A DNA stretch of 49,626 nt, from the NCBI GenBank assembly GCA_021841025.1, contig JAKBWA010000081.1:1-49626 (forward strand), given 5' to 3'. The position numbers and the translations under genes were made by a program. Each line of letters begins with the position of its first letter. Within the stretch, counting starts at the first letter, position 1. Positions 28,169 through 36,454 of the stretch are shown here, in pieces. The stretch comes from Bacillota bacterium (GTDB taxonomy: Bacteria > Bacillota > Sulfobacillia > Sulfobacillales > Sulfobacillaceae). Below the pieces are notes generated by a model. It saw nothing but the letters and a program-made list of their open reading frames with translations, searched no databases and was not told where the DNA came from.

Positions 28169-29014
28169 ATGGAAGACATGTTGCGATACCAACCCATTTG
28201 GCCTGAGAGTGCTCAAGCCGGATGGAATCTGATTCAGATGCTCAAAATCACTACGACCCGGTCTTGTTGGATGCGGTGCCGGTTTTGTGATTTTAGCCAT
28301 TTCGTTCCCATGATTGATGATCACCCGGTCCCATCCTTGAGTTTGTTGCAAGCGTCTCAATCCCATCCCGCTTTAGCCGAAGCCTACGATCTCATCAAAA
28401 TCCGCGGCGGATTAAGTTTTTTCGAACCATGGAGTTACTTTAGATCGGCTATTCGCCATGTTCACAAACGCAACTCTGCGCCCATTCAAGCTTTGTCTGC
28501 TGTAGAAGTGCAACACTTTCACCGGGTTGAACAAAAACCGGTGCAAGAAGTGTTGGAAGAACTCTTGTGGGCGGGGGCAACCAGTCTAGGGCCGGGAGGT
28601 TCAGAGCTTTTAGTCGACTCGTGGCGTGAAGAAATGGCTTCTCTGCGTTTGTCTTCGAGGCAGTGGCTTAGCATCCACAAAATTGCCGAACGAGTAGGTC
28701 TCAAATCTCAAGCCAGCCTCATGGTGTTTCCTGGTATTACTGAAGAACAAATACGGGTACACTTTGAAATTTTCCGGGAGTTGAAAAGTTTATCGGTCAT
28801 TGAAGTCAAACCATTTCGCTGCTTGGGGACTCAGCTCGAAATTATGGGAAACCCTCATCTGTTGGAAGTACTGGCGACAATTCAACTGATTAAGAAAAGT
28901 TTTCCCCATGTAATGGTGGCTATGAATATTGATAATTTGTCTCGTGATATGTGCGAGTTATTGCAATGGCATGGGGTATCGCGGGCTATGGTTACCAAGG
29001 ATGTGATAGAATGA
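28169..29014 (+). CDS. MqnE/MqnC-like radical SAM protein
   Basis: A 281-residue radical SAM protein. The cluster motif CWMRCRFC gives C33, C37 and C40 (CX3CX2C). From there it follows the aminofutalosine synthase (MqnE) pattern: RGGL near 79 where MqnE has VGGLHP, ALSAVEVQHF (108-117; MqnE AFTAVEIAHF), EVLEELLWAGATSLGPGGSE (127-146; MqnE ...AGLDSLPGGGAE) and WLSIHKIAERVGLKSQASLM. It is shorter than MqnE (about 370), lacking the last segment, and VGGLHP is altered, so it may be a divergent paralogue with another substrate. ATG 28169 has AAGGTGA seven bases upstream. It overlaps the next gene as ATGA. Confidence 0.8.
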   Translation: MEDMLRYQPIWPESAQAGWNLIQMLKITTTRSCWMRCRFCDFSHFVPMIDDHPVPSLSLLQASQSHPALAEAYDLIKIRGGLSFFEPWSYFRSAIRHVHKRNSAPIQALSAVEVQHFHRVEQKPVQEVLEELLWAGATSLGPGGSELLVDSWREEMASLRLSSRQWLSIHKIAERVGLKSQASLMVFPGITEEQIRVHFEIFRELKSLSVIEVKPFRCLGTQLEIMGNPHLLEVLATIQLIKKSFPHVMVAMNIDNLSRDMCELLQWHGVSRAMVTKDVIE

Positions 29015-29688
29015 CAAATCCTGAAATTTTGTGGGTCCCTTGCCTAAAGATGAACTCCCAGGATCCGGCCTATGGTGATCGGCTCATCCGTATGTTTCTG
29101 TTGAGTCACTATGAAAGAGGCCATGTCCTCTTTGAGACCGGCACTATCTGTTCGACACCGTCATATTCTTCCTTGATGCCTCCAACAATACCTGCTAGCG
29201 GTTCAGTATGGCGCATTCTTCCGGAAAGCCCAGTGGAGCTAACAACTCTTCAAAATTTTGATGGGTTTATTGAACTCTTTGTGAGTCCACATCATATTCC
29301 AATCACAGTCTTGGAAACCCTATGGCCCGGGCCAAAGATCAAGCGTGTGATTTTAACGCGGCCCAAGCACCTGAGCCTGGCTAATTTTGTATCCGCCATT
29401 GAAGGCATCAGAATTCAATTTCCAGGACTCGGCCTCTGGGTCGATCAGCTCACGACCGGGTGGGATGCCTTAACCTATCTCTTGGCAATTTTTCCCGATC
29501 TCCAGCCTTGGCAAGTCCAAGATAATGAGTTGGATAAGCTCTTAAGTATTGGGCAACAGTTAGGGCGCGATGTGCTGTTGACGGATTTTAGCGGACGCCC
29601 TCCCATTAAAATCCCTTTCCTGCCCCGCTATGCTCCCGGTCCGGCACGGAAGTGGCGCCGTGTTCCCATTTACCCGCGCTTTGTCTAA
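29011..29688 (+). CDS. Conserved-looking protein of unknown function coupled to the radical SAM gene
   Basis: A 225-residue soluble protein I cannot assign. It starts MTNPEILWVPCLKMN; alternating hydrophobic strands and helices (KIKRVILTRPKHLSLANFV, then GLGLWVDQLTTGWDALTYLL) suggest an alpha/beta or barrel fold, with a Pro/Arg-rich tail. Two Cys are visible (C11 and C43) but no cofactor motif. ATG 29011 overlaps the radical SAM stop (ATGA), so the two are made together and probably act in one pathway. It converges with the lipoprotein gene, leaving one base between stops. MqnA/MqnD-type enzymes were considered, but the sequence gives no clear match. Confidence 0.7.
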   Translation: MTNPEILWVPCLKMNSQDPAYGDRLIRMFLLSHYERGHVLFETGTICSTPSYSSLMPPTIPASGSVWRILPESPVELTTLQNFDGFIELFVSPHHIPITVLETLWPGPKIKRVILTRPKHLSLANFVSAIEGIRIQFPGLGLWVDQLTTGWDALTYLLAIFPDLQPWQVQDNELDKLLSIGQQLGRDVLLTDFSGRPPIKIPFLPRYAPGPARKWRRVPIYPRFV

Positions 29689-29689
29689 A

Positions 29690-30745
29690 CTAACCGCTCC
29701 ATGGCACAACGGCACGGGGAAATTCCCCCTGGGGCGCTACGACGTGAAAAGCCGGGCCAAAGCGGTCTAAACGAGGATTGAACCATAGTCCTTGGCTAGG
29801 TCCGTCCAGGATAATCATCCACGAAGCGGGCGACTCAATAGCTGTTGTTACGGTGGCCGCCAAGGGATGCGGCCATTTCCGCAATACAGTTCGCGACGAA
29901 GGGCTGCGGGATAGGGGAACAACTCCTTGAACCGTCATGCCGTATGGAGGATTGGAAGGTATCACTTCAATAATGGCCTCTTTGGTCCGGTGATAGAAGG
30001 AAAGATGAGGCACCATCTTTCCACTTCCTAATGCCATGGTCGCAATGCCAAACTTATTCAATCCTGCCGTTATGGGCAAATATCCTGTCGTCTTTGTTAA
30101 CACCATCGTTCCCTGGGGGATGGCATGCACCGTCAACTCTTTGGGGGCTTTATGGGGACGCCACAATTCGACCTGAGCTCTATTCGGCCACACCCTCAGT
30201 ATGCCAAGAGCATGAAACGCAGGATAAAGCGTCGTAATAGCTAAAGGGCCTCTCAGAACGTCGGCAAAATGTCCATGTTGCTGAAGATAGATATCGACGA
30301 ACCGCCCGCCTATTCTTTCTACAGCCACCCAAAGATGGCCCTCAACATAAGCCACAGATAAGATAGCGGAATTTTTCGGAGAAGACCATAGGGTTTTCAC
30401 ATGATAGTCTTGAGTGATCTGTTTTACGCTATGCCCTGTAGTGATCCACAACGTGCCTGCATGACTAGCCATAATCTCGGTTTGAGCCACCAGACCCAAA
30501 GGGCCGACAGATATCCATTTGCCTTGTCGCTGCCCATGTGCATTGTAGCGTGCGACAACCAGATTCTCCCGGCCGTATTGGCCCTGCTGCGCAAAGAGCA
30601 CCGCCATACCTGGCAACTGAGCCTGATTGGGCAGTGATCCACATCCGGCCAGAGTCAGCACAATGAACACGATCAAAGCCCCTTTGACCCATCCCATTTG
30701 GCGAAGCATCACCAAGGGACTTCGGATTCGTTTCATGGACCTCAT
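29690..30745 (-). CDS. Lipoprotein with beta-propeller-like repeats, unknown function
   Basis: A 351-residue exported protein. A hydrophobic signal (ALIVFIVLTLAGCG) ends in a clear lipobox with Cys at about 35, so it should be membrane-anchored outside. The remainder is beta-rich with Trp/Gly repeats (GTLWITTGHSV, GHLWVAVERIG) resembling propeller blades. No catalytic motif is seen. It begins three bases after the yqeY stop, so it is probably the last gene of the rpsU-yqeY transcript. The start is uncertain; ATG codons at 30745 and 30736 both lack a well-spaced site. Confidence 0.75.
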   Translation of the reverse strand: MRSMKRIRSPLVMLRQMGWVKGALIVFIVLTLAGCGSLPNQAQLPGMAVLFAQQGQYGRENLVVARYNAHGQRQGKWISVGPLGLVAQTEIMASHAGTLWITTGHSVKQITQDYHVKTLWSSPKNSAILSVAYVEGHLWVAVERIGGRFVDIYLQQHGHFADVLRGPLAITTLYPAFHALGILRVWPNRAQVELWRPHKAPKELTVHAIPQGTMVLTKTTGYLPITAGLNKFGIATMALGSGKMVPHLSFYHRTKEAIIEVIPSNPPYGMTVQGVVPLSRSPSSRTVLRKWPHPLAATVTTAIESPASWMIILDGPSQGLWFNPRLDRFGPAFHVVAPQGEFPRAVVPWSG

Positions 30746-30748
30746 AGT

Positions 30749-31198
30749 CTAGTGTGTTAATCGGGCCTTGACGAGTTCTGCCACATGCCGTCCTTCAGCC
30801 CGGCCTAGAACCTGGGGAGTGACAACGGCCATCACTTTTCCCATATCCTTAACCGATGTGGATCCTGTATCTTGTACCGCGGTTTCAATAATTTCCTTCA
30901 ATTCTTCTTCCGAATAAGGTTCGGGCAGATATTGACACAAGATGTCAATTTCGTTCAGGTTTTTTTCAACGAGATCATGCCGACCGCCTTTTTCAAATTC
31001 CTGGTTGGCATCCTTTCGCTCCTTGATTTCTTTGGAGATAACCTGCATAATTCCTGCGTCATCAAGGGTTATCCGTTCAGCACGGGTTTCTTGTGAAAGA
31101 ATCGCTGCCTTAATCGCCCGAATAACCGACAAGCGGGCTTGATCCTTAGCCCGCATTGCCGATTTAAGGTCATCATCCAATCGTTCCCGGAGAGACAA
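30749..31198 (-). CDS. yqeY: YqeY/GatB-like domain protein
   Basis: A 149-residue helical protein of the YqeY family, related to the C-terminal tRNA-binding domain of GatB. It has the family pattern: LRERLDDDLKSAMRAKD, LSVIRAIKAAI, QYLPEPYSEEELKEII and MGKVMAVVTPQVLGRAEGRHVAELVK. The role is unproven; association with ribosomal gene rpsU is typical, and rpsU is directly upstream here. The start is TTG 31198, with AAGGGGG eight bases upstream. Confidence 0.9.
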   Translation of the reverse strand: MSLRERLDDDLKSAMRAKDQARLSVIRAIKAAILSQETRAERITLDDAGIMQVISKEIKERKDANQEFEKGGRHDLVEKNLNEIDILCQYLPEPYSEEELKEIIETAVQDTGSTSVKDMGKVMAVVTPQVLGRAEGRHVAELVKARLTH

Positions 31199-31226
31199 GG
31201 GAGAACCCCCTTACAAACCAAATTTA

Positions 31227-31403
31227 TTATTTCGCACGCTTTTTGCGTGCCGCCTCGGATTTCTTTTTGCGGCGGACACTGGGCTTCTCATAATGTTGGT
31301 GCCGACGGGCCTCCGCAAGCACTCCGGCCTTTTGGATCTGCCGTTTAAAACGCCGCAGCGCACTATCCAAGCTTTCGTTTTTTCCGACTTTTATCTCTGA
31401 CAT
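31227..31403 (-). CDS. rpsU: 30S ribosomal protein S21
   Basis: A 58-residue, strongly basic protein: [38 protein letters not shown] and a Lys/Arg-rich tail ([15 protein letters not shown]), the S21 signature. It assists initiation on the small subunit. GGGAGGGAG precedes the ATG. A strong sigma-A promoter lies at 31451-31480, and a short hairpin (ACCCG-AA-CGGGT, 31421-31432) sits in its leader. It heads the rpsU-yqeY-lipoprotein unit. Confidence 0.95.
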   Translation of the reverse strand: MSEIKVGKNESLDSALRRFKRQIQKAGVLAEARRHQHYEKPSVRRKKKSEAARKKRAK

Positions 31404-31450
31404 AGTTCTCCCTCCCCTCCACCCGAACGGGTCGGGGTACGATCCCTTAT

Positions 31451-31480
31451 ATTATATGTTTCGAGGGAAAAGTGTGTCAA
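31451..31480 (-). promoter_or_regulatory. Sigma-A promoter of rpsU
   Basis: On the minus strand TTGACA (31480-31475), an 18-bp spacer and TATAAT (31456-31451), a full consensus match in both boxes, about 50 bases before the rpsU ATG. Confidence 0.85.
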
Positions 31481-31511
31481 ATTGCCAACTATGCTGCTTA
31501 CTCGTTTGAGG

Positions 31512-31664
31512 CTACCAGGGGCGGTACAAATGCCCATATTTAGATAGGCACTCCTTGCATAATGTACTTTCCAAAAACCCGGTGGACATAGAGGCCGTGT
31601 CTCGTTTGACCACGGGTTTATGACAGATATCACAAAATTTCAACTCGACGATTTTTCCCATCAT
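31512..31664 (-). CDS. 50-residue zinc-ribbon protein
   Basis: A tiny gene with two CxxC pairs, C11/C14 (CDIC) and C36/C39 (CKEC), the layout of a rubredoxin-like zinc knuckle. It starts with two ATG codons; AAGGAGGT lies five bases before the first, an ideal site. The sequence begins MMGKIVELKFCDICHKPVV and ends GHLYRPW. It lies between rsmE and rpsU, where Bacillus has the methylthiotransferase yqeV/mtaB. I know no family; nucleic-acid or ribosome binding is only a guess from the neighbours. Confidence 0.82.
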   Translation of the reverse strand: MMGKIVELKFCDICHKPVVKRDTASMSTGFLESTLCKECLSKYGHLYRPW

Positions 31665-31709
31665 CTCGACCTCCTTGTTATAGCATGGCCGAAAGAACGG
31701 GTTAAAACC

Positions 31710-32477
31710 CTAGAAATCGTCTCCATCTTGCGCAAGTTGAGAGTACGCTTCACTTTCCTTTGGTGTTGCTGCCGATGAACCTTGCCATGCTTCCAGAAGA
31801 GCGGCAGCAAAAACGCCCGCATTTTTGGCACGATAAACATAAGAACCCAAAGACACGGCTTCAAAACCGTGCTTTAACATTTGCTGCCGTTCGAATTCAC
31901 TAAATCCCCCTTCTGGGCCCACGGTCAACAAACATTCGAACCTCCGTGTAGGTGTTCTGTCGTTGACCCAGTCCCAGATGTTTCGGCCTTGGGGGTCGAG
32001 CATGACTTTATGCGGGATTTTTATATCGAACAAAGCCTGAAGGGAAACGGGTTGGGAAATTTCTGGCACAAGAATCCGTTGTGATTGTTCGGTCGCTTCT
32101 TTGGCAATCGTATGCCATCTTTGCCACTTGGCCTCAGAGATCTCCCTTACTATGGTTCTTTGGGTCACCAAAGGATAGAACCGGCAAATTCCTGCCTCCG
32201 TTCCTCTTTCGACAATTTCACTGAACAAATCTTTCTTTAGCAATGCCTGTGCTAAAAAAACACGCGGATTCCCACAAACGGGCCGCACATCCACACATTG
32301 CGCAAGATGGGAATTTTGTGTCGTCACACAGTGAACAATTTGAGTTCCACTGAGAATCGCCTCGAACGACGTCTTGGGCTTCATACGCATGACTCGAAAC
32401 AAGTAATGTTCCTGCTCAGGCGTCAAAATCAGGCGATCACCTGTAAATTGCTCTGGTTCGACCACAATTCGAATCAC
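31710..32477 (-). CDS. rsmE: 16S rRNA m3U1498 methyltransferase
   Basis: SPOUT-class methyltransferase acting on U1498 of 16S rRNA. The PUA-like N-terminal part ([25 protein letters not shown]) is followed by the SPOUT domain with LLTVGPEGGFSEFE and a C-terminal VSLGSYVYRAKNAGVFA knot region. In the last motif Lys replaces the more usual Glu/Thr (for example LRTETA), which is worth noting. I start at GTG 32477, which overlaps the prmA stop as GTGA. The tail is acidic and longer than usual. Confidence 0.92.
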   Translation of the reverse strand: MIRIVVEPEQFTGDRLILTPEQEHYLFRVMRMKPKTSFEAILSGTQIVHCVTTQNSHLAQCVDVRPVCGNPRVFLAQALLKKDLFSEIVERGTEAGICRFYPLVTQRTIVREISEAKWQRWHTIAKEATEQSQRILVPEISQPVSLQALFDIKIPHKVMLDPQGRNIWDWVNDRTPTRRFECLLTVGPEGGFSEFERQQMLKHGFEAVSLGSYVYRAKNAGVFAAALLEAWQGSSAATPKESEAYSQLAQDGDDF

Positions 32478-33382
32478 AGAACCACCACCAGCATCATGAC
32501 CCATCCGCCGCGCTCAACCATTTTGACAACATGCCCTCGCAATGGTTCGACCGCGCGTATAACCTCATCCCGCCTCTCCCACAAAATTCCAGACAAAAGC
32601 ACTTGGCTGCCGGAATGAAGATGGGTCAGCAATAAGGGCCACAGAGGAATAATGATGTCGGCTATAAGATTCAACAAGGCCAAGTCAAACAATTGTCCCG
32701 CCACCATATCCTCTAGCGTTCCCAACACCGTAGAAATTTTGACCTGATTCTGCCGGATATTGGCTTCAAGGGCCTGGTATGCGACTGAATCCGGCTCAAC
32801 AGCCCACACGTCTTTGGCATGCATGCGGGCCGCCAAAATACTCAAAATGCCCGACCCCGCCCCTAAATCCAACACCCTAAGTCCCTTAGGATTCAAGGAG
32901 ATGATTTCATTCATACACATAAATGTGGTGGGATGCGCTCCGGTGCCAAAGGCCATTCCGGGATCCAAACTGATCCGATGATTCTCGTCTACGCCACATG
33001 AATCCATCCATTGAGGGATCACAGCATATCCTTGCCGCAAATAGATTGGCTGATAATACTTCTTCCAATTGTGTGCCCAGTCCTCGCTATGGACCACCTG
33101 TACCGTCAGTGTCCAACCTCGTTCCTGAGCTGCTTCTTCAATTTGTGCTTTGGCCGCGTTAAATTGTTCACCCGAAGGAAAATATCCCCGCACGAAGGGT
33201 TCGCCTGGCTCCAGCGGAATATCCGCAAAAGGAGATTCAATCGGCGAACCGTCTTCCCATTCGACGCCCATCAGGCCCAAATCCAAAAACATCTGGGCAG
33301 CCAGCATGGCATCGTCTTGGGGCAAGAAACACGTTACGGCCAGATAGTCCAGAGGTGATGCAGAATTACCGGCCCAGGACAT
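32474..33382 (-). CDS. prmA: Ribosomal protein L11 methyltransferase
   Basis: SAM-dependent methyltransferase that trimethylates L11. The 302-residue protein has the N-terminal L11-recognition domain (about 1-110) and the Rossmann methyltransferase domain with [27 protein letters not shown] and the NLIADI catalytic segment ([15 protein letters not shown]). Its ATG overlaps the end of dnaJ by 17 bases; AAGGTGA precedes it. The order dnaJ-prmA-rsmE is conserved in Firmicutes. Confidence 0.95.
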   Translation of the reverse strand: MSWAGNSASPLDYLAVTCFLPQDDAMLAAQMFLDLGLMGVEWEDGSPIESPFADIPLEPGEPFVRGYFPSGEQFNAAKAQIEEAAQERGWTLTVQVVHSEDWAHNWKKYYQPIYLRQGYAVIPQWMDSCGVDENHRISLDPGMAFGTGAHPTTFMCMNEIISLNPKGLRVLDLGAGSGILSILAARMHAKDVWAVEPDSVAYQALEANIRQNQVKISTVLGTLEDMVAGQLFDLALLNLIADIIIPLWPLLLTHLHSGSQVLLSGILWERRDEVIRAVEPLRGHVVKMVERGGWVMMLVVVL

Positions 33383-34487
33383 CTTTCACCTTGCGAAAGA
33401 TACTTTTATCTTCAGGAGAAACCTCTTCCTTGCGCATCTCGGCCCACATATGCAGAAGTTCCCGCTCTTTGTGCGTCAGCTGAGTTGGCACCGTGATTTT
33501 GACTTTAACGTTCAGAGATCCACGAATGTGCGAATTGCCCAGTCTGGGCAATCCCTGCTTGGCAAGCTTGAAGACGGTTCCCGTCTGCGTCCCCTCAGGA
33601 ATGTGAAGCATCTCTTCGCTATTGAGTGTTTTGATTTTTAAGTCAGTTCCCAAAGCAGCCTGAGCGAAAGACAATGGTTCCTCCACCCACAAGTCGTCCC
33701 CATCTCGTGTAAACCGTTCATGTTGCTTGACGTGAACAAAGACAATTAAATCTCCTGGAGGTCCTCCATGCTGTCCAGCTCCGCCTTCCCGAGCCACCCT
33801 GAGCCGCGTTCCCTCGTCTACTCCGGGAGGTACATTTACACTAAGATTCTTCTGTGCCCGAATATGTCCTCGACCGTGACATTCCTTACATGGCACCGCA
33901 ATAATCCGCCCGCCGCCATGACACTGTGGACACGTCTCTACCTGCCGAATTCGCCCTAAGAAGCTCTCACGGATTCGTTCAACCTGCCCATTGCCGTGAC
34001 ACGTCGGGCACATCTCCAGTTTCGTGCCCGGTTCTGCTTGGTTGCCATGACATCTCGGGCACACTTCTTCCCGGGCTATGGTAATGTCCCTTGTGCTTCC
34101 ACTCAGCACTTCTTCCAATGTCAGCGTTAAATCGTAGCGTAAATCTGGACCTTTCGCCGCGCTGTTGCGTCTCGCCCCAGAGGATCCATTGCCAAAGAAT
34201 ATGTCAAAGATATCGCCGAAGCCGCCAAAGCCAAATTCCTGGCCAAACGGATTGCCTCCCATTTGCGGGCCTTCCGCTCCAAACTGGTCATAGCGCGCTC
34301 GCTTTTCAGGATCCTGCAGCACTTGATAAGCCTCATTAATTTCTTTGAAGCGTTCCTCCGCAGTCTCGTCACCCGGGTTGGCATCGGGATGATATTTTGC
34401 TGCAAGCCGTCTAAAGGCACGTTTAATTTCGTCAGGACTCGCATTGCGGCTGACACCTAAAACCTCGTAATAATCGCGTTTCGCCAT
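33366..34487 (-). CDS. dnaJ: Chaperone DnaJ
   Basis: Co-chaperone that stimulates DnaK. The J domain has HPD at 33-35. A Gly/Phe region ([14 protein letters not shown]) follows, then four CxxCxGxG-type zinc repeats ([32 protein letters not shown]) and the C-terminal substrate domains. The length of 373 is typical. GGGGAGGG lies before the ATG. Only 53 bases separate it from grpE, where dnaK normally lies. Confidence 0.97.
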   Translation of the reverse strand: MAKRDYYEVLGVSRNASPDEIKRAFRRLAAKYHPDANPGDETAEERFKEINEAYQVLQDPEKRARYDQFGAEGPQMGGNPFGQEFGFGGFGDIFDIFFGNGSSGARRNSAAKGPDLRYDLTLTLEEVLSGSTRDITIAREEVCPRCHGNQAEPGTKLEMCPTCHGNGQVERIRESFLGRIRQVETCPQCHGGGRIIAVPCKECHGRGHIRAQKNLSVNVPPGVDEGTRLRVAREGGAGQHGGPPGDLIVFVHVKQHERFTRDGDDLWVEEPLSFAQAALGTDLKIKTLNSEEMLHIPEGTQTGTVFKLAKQGLPRLGNSHIRGSLNVKVKITVPTQLTHKERELLHMWAEMRKEEVSPEDKSIFRKVKDVLGR

Positions 34488-34540
34488 TGTTTATTTCCCT
34501 CCCCTTCCATCTCAGGTGACATGCCAGTCGCGTTTGAGTC

Positions 34541-35266
34541 TTATGATGGGGAATCTGTTGCGGACTCCTGGTCGTCCTGGGTGCCTTGCCCAGCTGACAC
34601 TTTGACCATACTCGCCCGAAGAACACGATCTTCCCATTGAAATCCCTTTAACAATTCTTCCACAATGGTCCCTTCAGGATGGTCGCTTTCGACTCGTTGC
34701 ACCGCCTCGTGCACCCGCGGATCGAACTGTGATCCGACTGACGGAATAGCGCTCACTCCAAATTTGCTCAAGACATCATTGAACCCCTTCAACGTCATTT
34801 CCACACCCATTCGCCATGCTTTGGCTTCTTGGGTGTCGGGCATATACTTTAACGCTCGCTCCAGATTATCATACACAGGCAAGAACTCACCGAGAATGGT
34901 TCCCGTCACATATCGGCGCAATTCCTCTCGCTCGCGGTCCACGCGCCGGCGGTAATTGTCAAAGTCTGCTTGCAATCTGATTAATTGATCATAACGATCT
35001 TGCGCCACAGTTTGCCAGTCCGTTTTGACTGTCTCTTCAATGCTCTCTTCAGAGTCACGAAAGTTCGCTTCTTCCTCTTTCTCACTGCTGTCAACTTGTG
35101 AGGCAAAATCTTCATCAGTCAGATCTTTGTTGACTTCTTGTTCCTGGTCTTGATTTTCGTCTGCGCGCCCACTGTCCTCATGATCTGTCGGCGTCTCGAC
35201 AGGTTTCTGGCCGTCTCCGTGAGTTCCCGAAGACTTGTGTTGTTCCTTTTCCCCTTCGTTGCCCAT
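34541..35266 (-). CDS. grpE: Nucleotide exchange factor GrpE
   Basis: Exchange factor for DnaK. The first 90 residues are acidic and disordered. A long coiled coil follows (about 90-150, with RYDQLIRLQADFDNYRRR) and then the beta wing (VGSQFDPRVHEAVQ, VEELLKGFQWEDRVLRASMVKVS). At 241 residues it is longer than the usual 190-200 because of the acidic leader. AACGAGGAGG precedes the ATG. It is co-transcribed with hrcA. Confidence 0.96.
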   Translation of the reverse strand: MGNEGEKEQHKSSGTHGDGQKPVETPTDHEDSGRADENQDQEQEVNKDLTDEDFASQVDSSEKEEEANFRDSEESIEETVKTDWQTVAQDRYDQLIRLQADFDNYRRRVDREREELRRYVTGTILGEFLPVYDNLERALKYMPDTQEAKAWRMGVEMTLKGFNDVLSKFGVSAIPSVGSQFDPRVHEAVQRVESDHPEGTIVEELLKGFQWEDRVLRASMVKVSAGQGTQDDQESATDSPS

Positions 35267-35341
35267 TGAAATCCTCCTCGTTTGTCATCCATCAACTTAC
35301 TCTTTAAAATCCATGGTCGCTGATGTCAGAGAACTTAACGA

Positions 35342-36355
35342 TTATGCCCATTTTAGCGCTTGCGACAATTCGTCCGACACGACCTCTAACACCGTCATAA
35401 CGTAGCCGTATTGCATGCGTCTGGGGCCCACAACCATGACTCTGCCTACGACTTTGGACCCCACGCGGTAAGATGCGGTCACCACACTGCAGTCTTGAAT
35501 ATCTTCCACAGACATTTCCGACCCAATTAAGGCTATCACACCTTCGGCTGAATGCGCCTGAATCATCTGCTCAACAGCTTTATCCTGCTCAAAAAATCCC
35601 AGAACTCTCCGCACTTTGTTAATATCGTTAAACTCGGGATAATTGAGTATGGTTAAAGGCCCCGCTACCGTCATCCGTTCGTCATCGGGCCCGTCGGACA
35701 ACAACCACCCTAGGACCATCTGGCGTAAAGCAACATTCTCAAAGAGGCTCGTCGACCATGGATCTAAAATAGAATCCTGGAGATCTCGCATCGAAATCCC
35801 GCCAAATTCACGGGAAAAATCTTGTGCTAAGGTGTTTAATTGAACCAAATTCAATTCCCGGGGAACCGATACCGTTCGGTTTTGGGTGAACCCGTCTTTA
35901 GTCCGGATAATGAGTAACGCATTGTTCTCATCCACTCCCACAAAACGCAATGAAGAAAATATGCCCTCTCCCCATGATGGAGCCAGAACAATCGAGGGAT
36001 AACCCGTAATATCACTGACCAGTTTGGCGGTTTGATGAATAAACCATTCTAGTTCCCGAATACGCGACTGGTATGTGAATCGGATACGCTCCAGTAATTG
36101 ATTCCCCACGGGAACTTTGGCCATCAGTTCATCAACATAAAACCGATAGCCTTTGTCGGAAGGGATGCGTCCTGAGGAAGTATGAGGCTGTTCCAGAAAA
36201 CCCCAGTCTTCCAGATCGGCCATCTCATTGCGTATGGTCGCCGGGCTTATACCTAAGTGATATTTCTTGGCTAAGGTACGAGAGCCTACCGGCTCCGCTG
36301 AACTGATATAGTCTTCGGTTACAGCTTGTAAAATGGTTCGTTTCCGCGTATCCAC
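35342..36355 (-). CDS. hrcA: Heat-inducible repressor HrcA
   Basis: CIRCE-binding repressor of class I heat-shock genes. The N-terminal winged helix (RKRTILQAVTEDYISSAEPVGS, with SPATIRNEMADLEDWGFLEQPHTSSGRIPS) is followed by a GAF-like domain and C-terminal part. I start at GTG 36355 (337 residues), which has AGGAGG eight bases upstream; the longer frame to 36364 would begin within that site. The CIRCE element 22 bases upstream indicates autoregulation. Confidence 0.95.
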   Translation of the reverse strand: MDTRKRTILQAVTEDYISSAEPVGSRTLAKKYHLGISPATIRNEMADLEDWGFLEQPHTSSGRIPSDKGYRFYVDELMAKVPVGNQLLERIRFTYQSRIRELEWFIHQTAKLVSDITGYPSIVLAPSWGEGIFSSLRFVGVDENNALLIIRTKDGFTQNRTVSVPRELNLVQLNTLAQDFSREFGGISMRDLQDSILDPWSTSLFENVALRQMVLGWLLSDGPDDERMTVAGPLTILNYPEFNDINKVRRVLGFFEQDKAVEQMIQAHSAEGVIALIGSEMSVEDIQDCSVVTASYRVGSKVVGRVMVVGPRRMQYGYVMTVLEVVSDELSQALKWA

Positions 36356-36377
36356 ACCAATCACCTCCTATCCCGAA

Positions 36378-36404
36378 TTAGCACTCTCGAACCGCGAGTG
36401 CTAA
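36378..36404. promoter_or_regulatory. CIRCE operator
   Basis: Perfect CIRCE: TTAGCACTC, nine bases, GAGTGCTAA. It lies between the hrcA promoter and start codon and is the binding site for HrcA. It is the only copy in the window. Confidence 0.97.
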
Positions 36405-36419
36405 TTTACCTTAATAGCT

Positions 36420-36449
36420 AAAATAGCCCGGGAGTCCAGTTACTGTCAA
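36420..36449 (-). promoter_or_regulatory. Sigma-A promoter of hrcA-grpE-dnaJ
   Basis: On the minus strand TTGACA (36449-36444), an 18-bp spacer and TATTTT (36425-36420). The inferred start (near 36413) puts CIRCE at the beginning of the transcript, the usual arrangement. Confidence 0.7.
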
Positions 36450-36454
36450 GCGTC

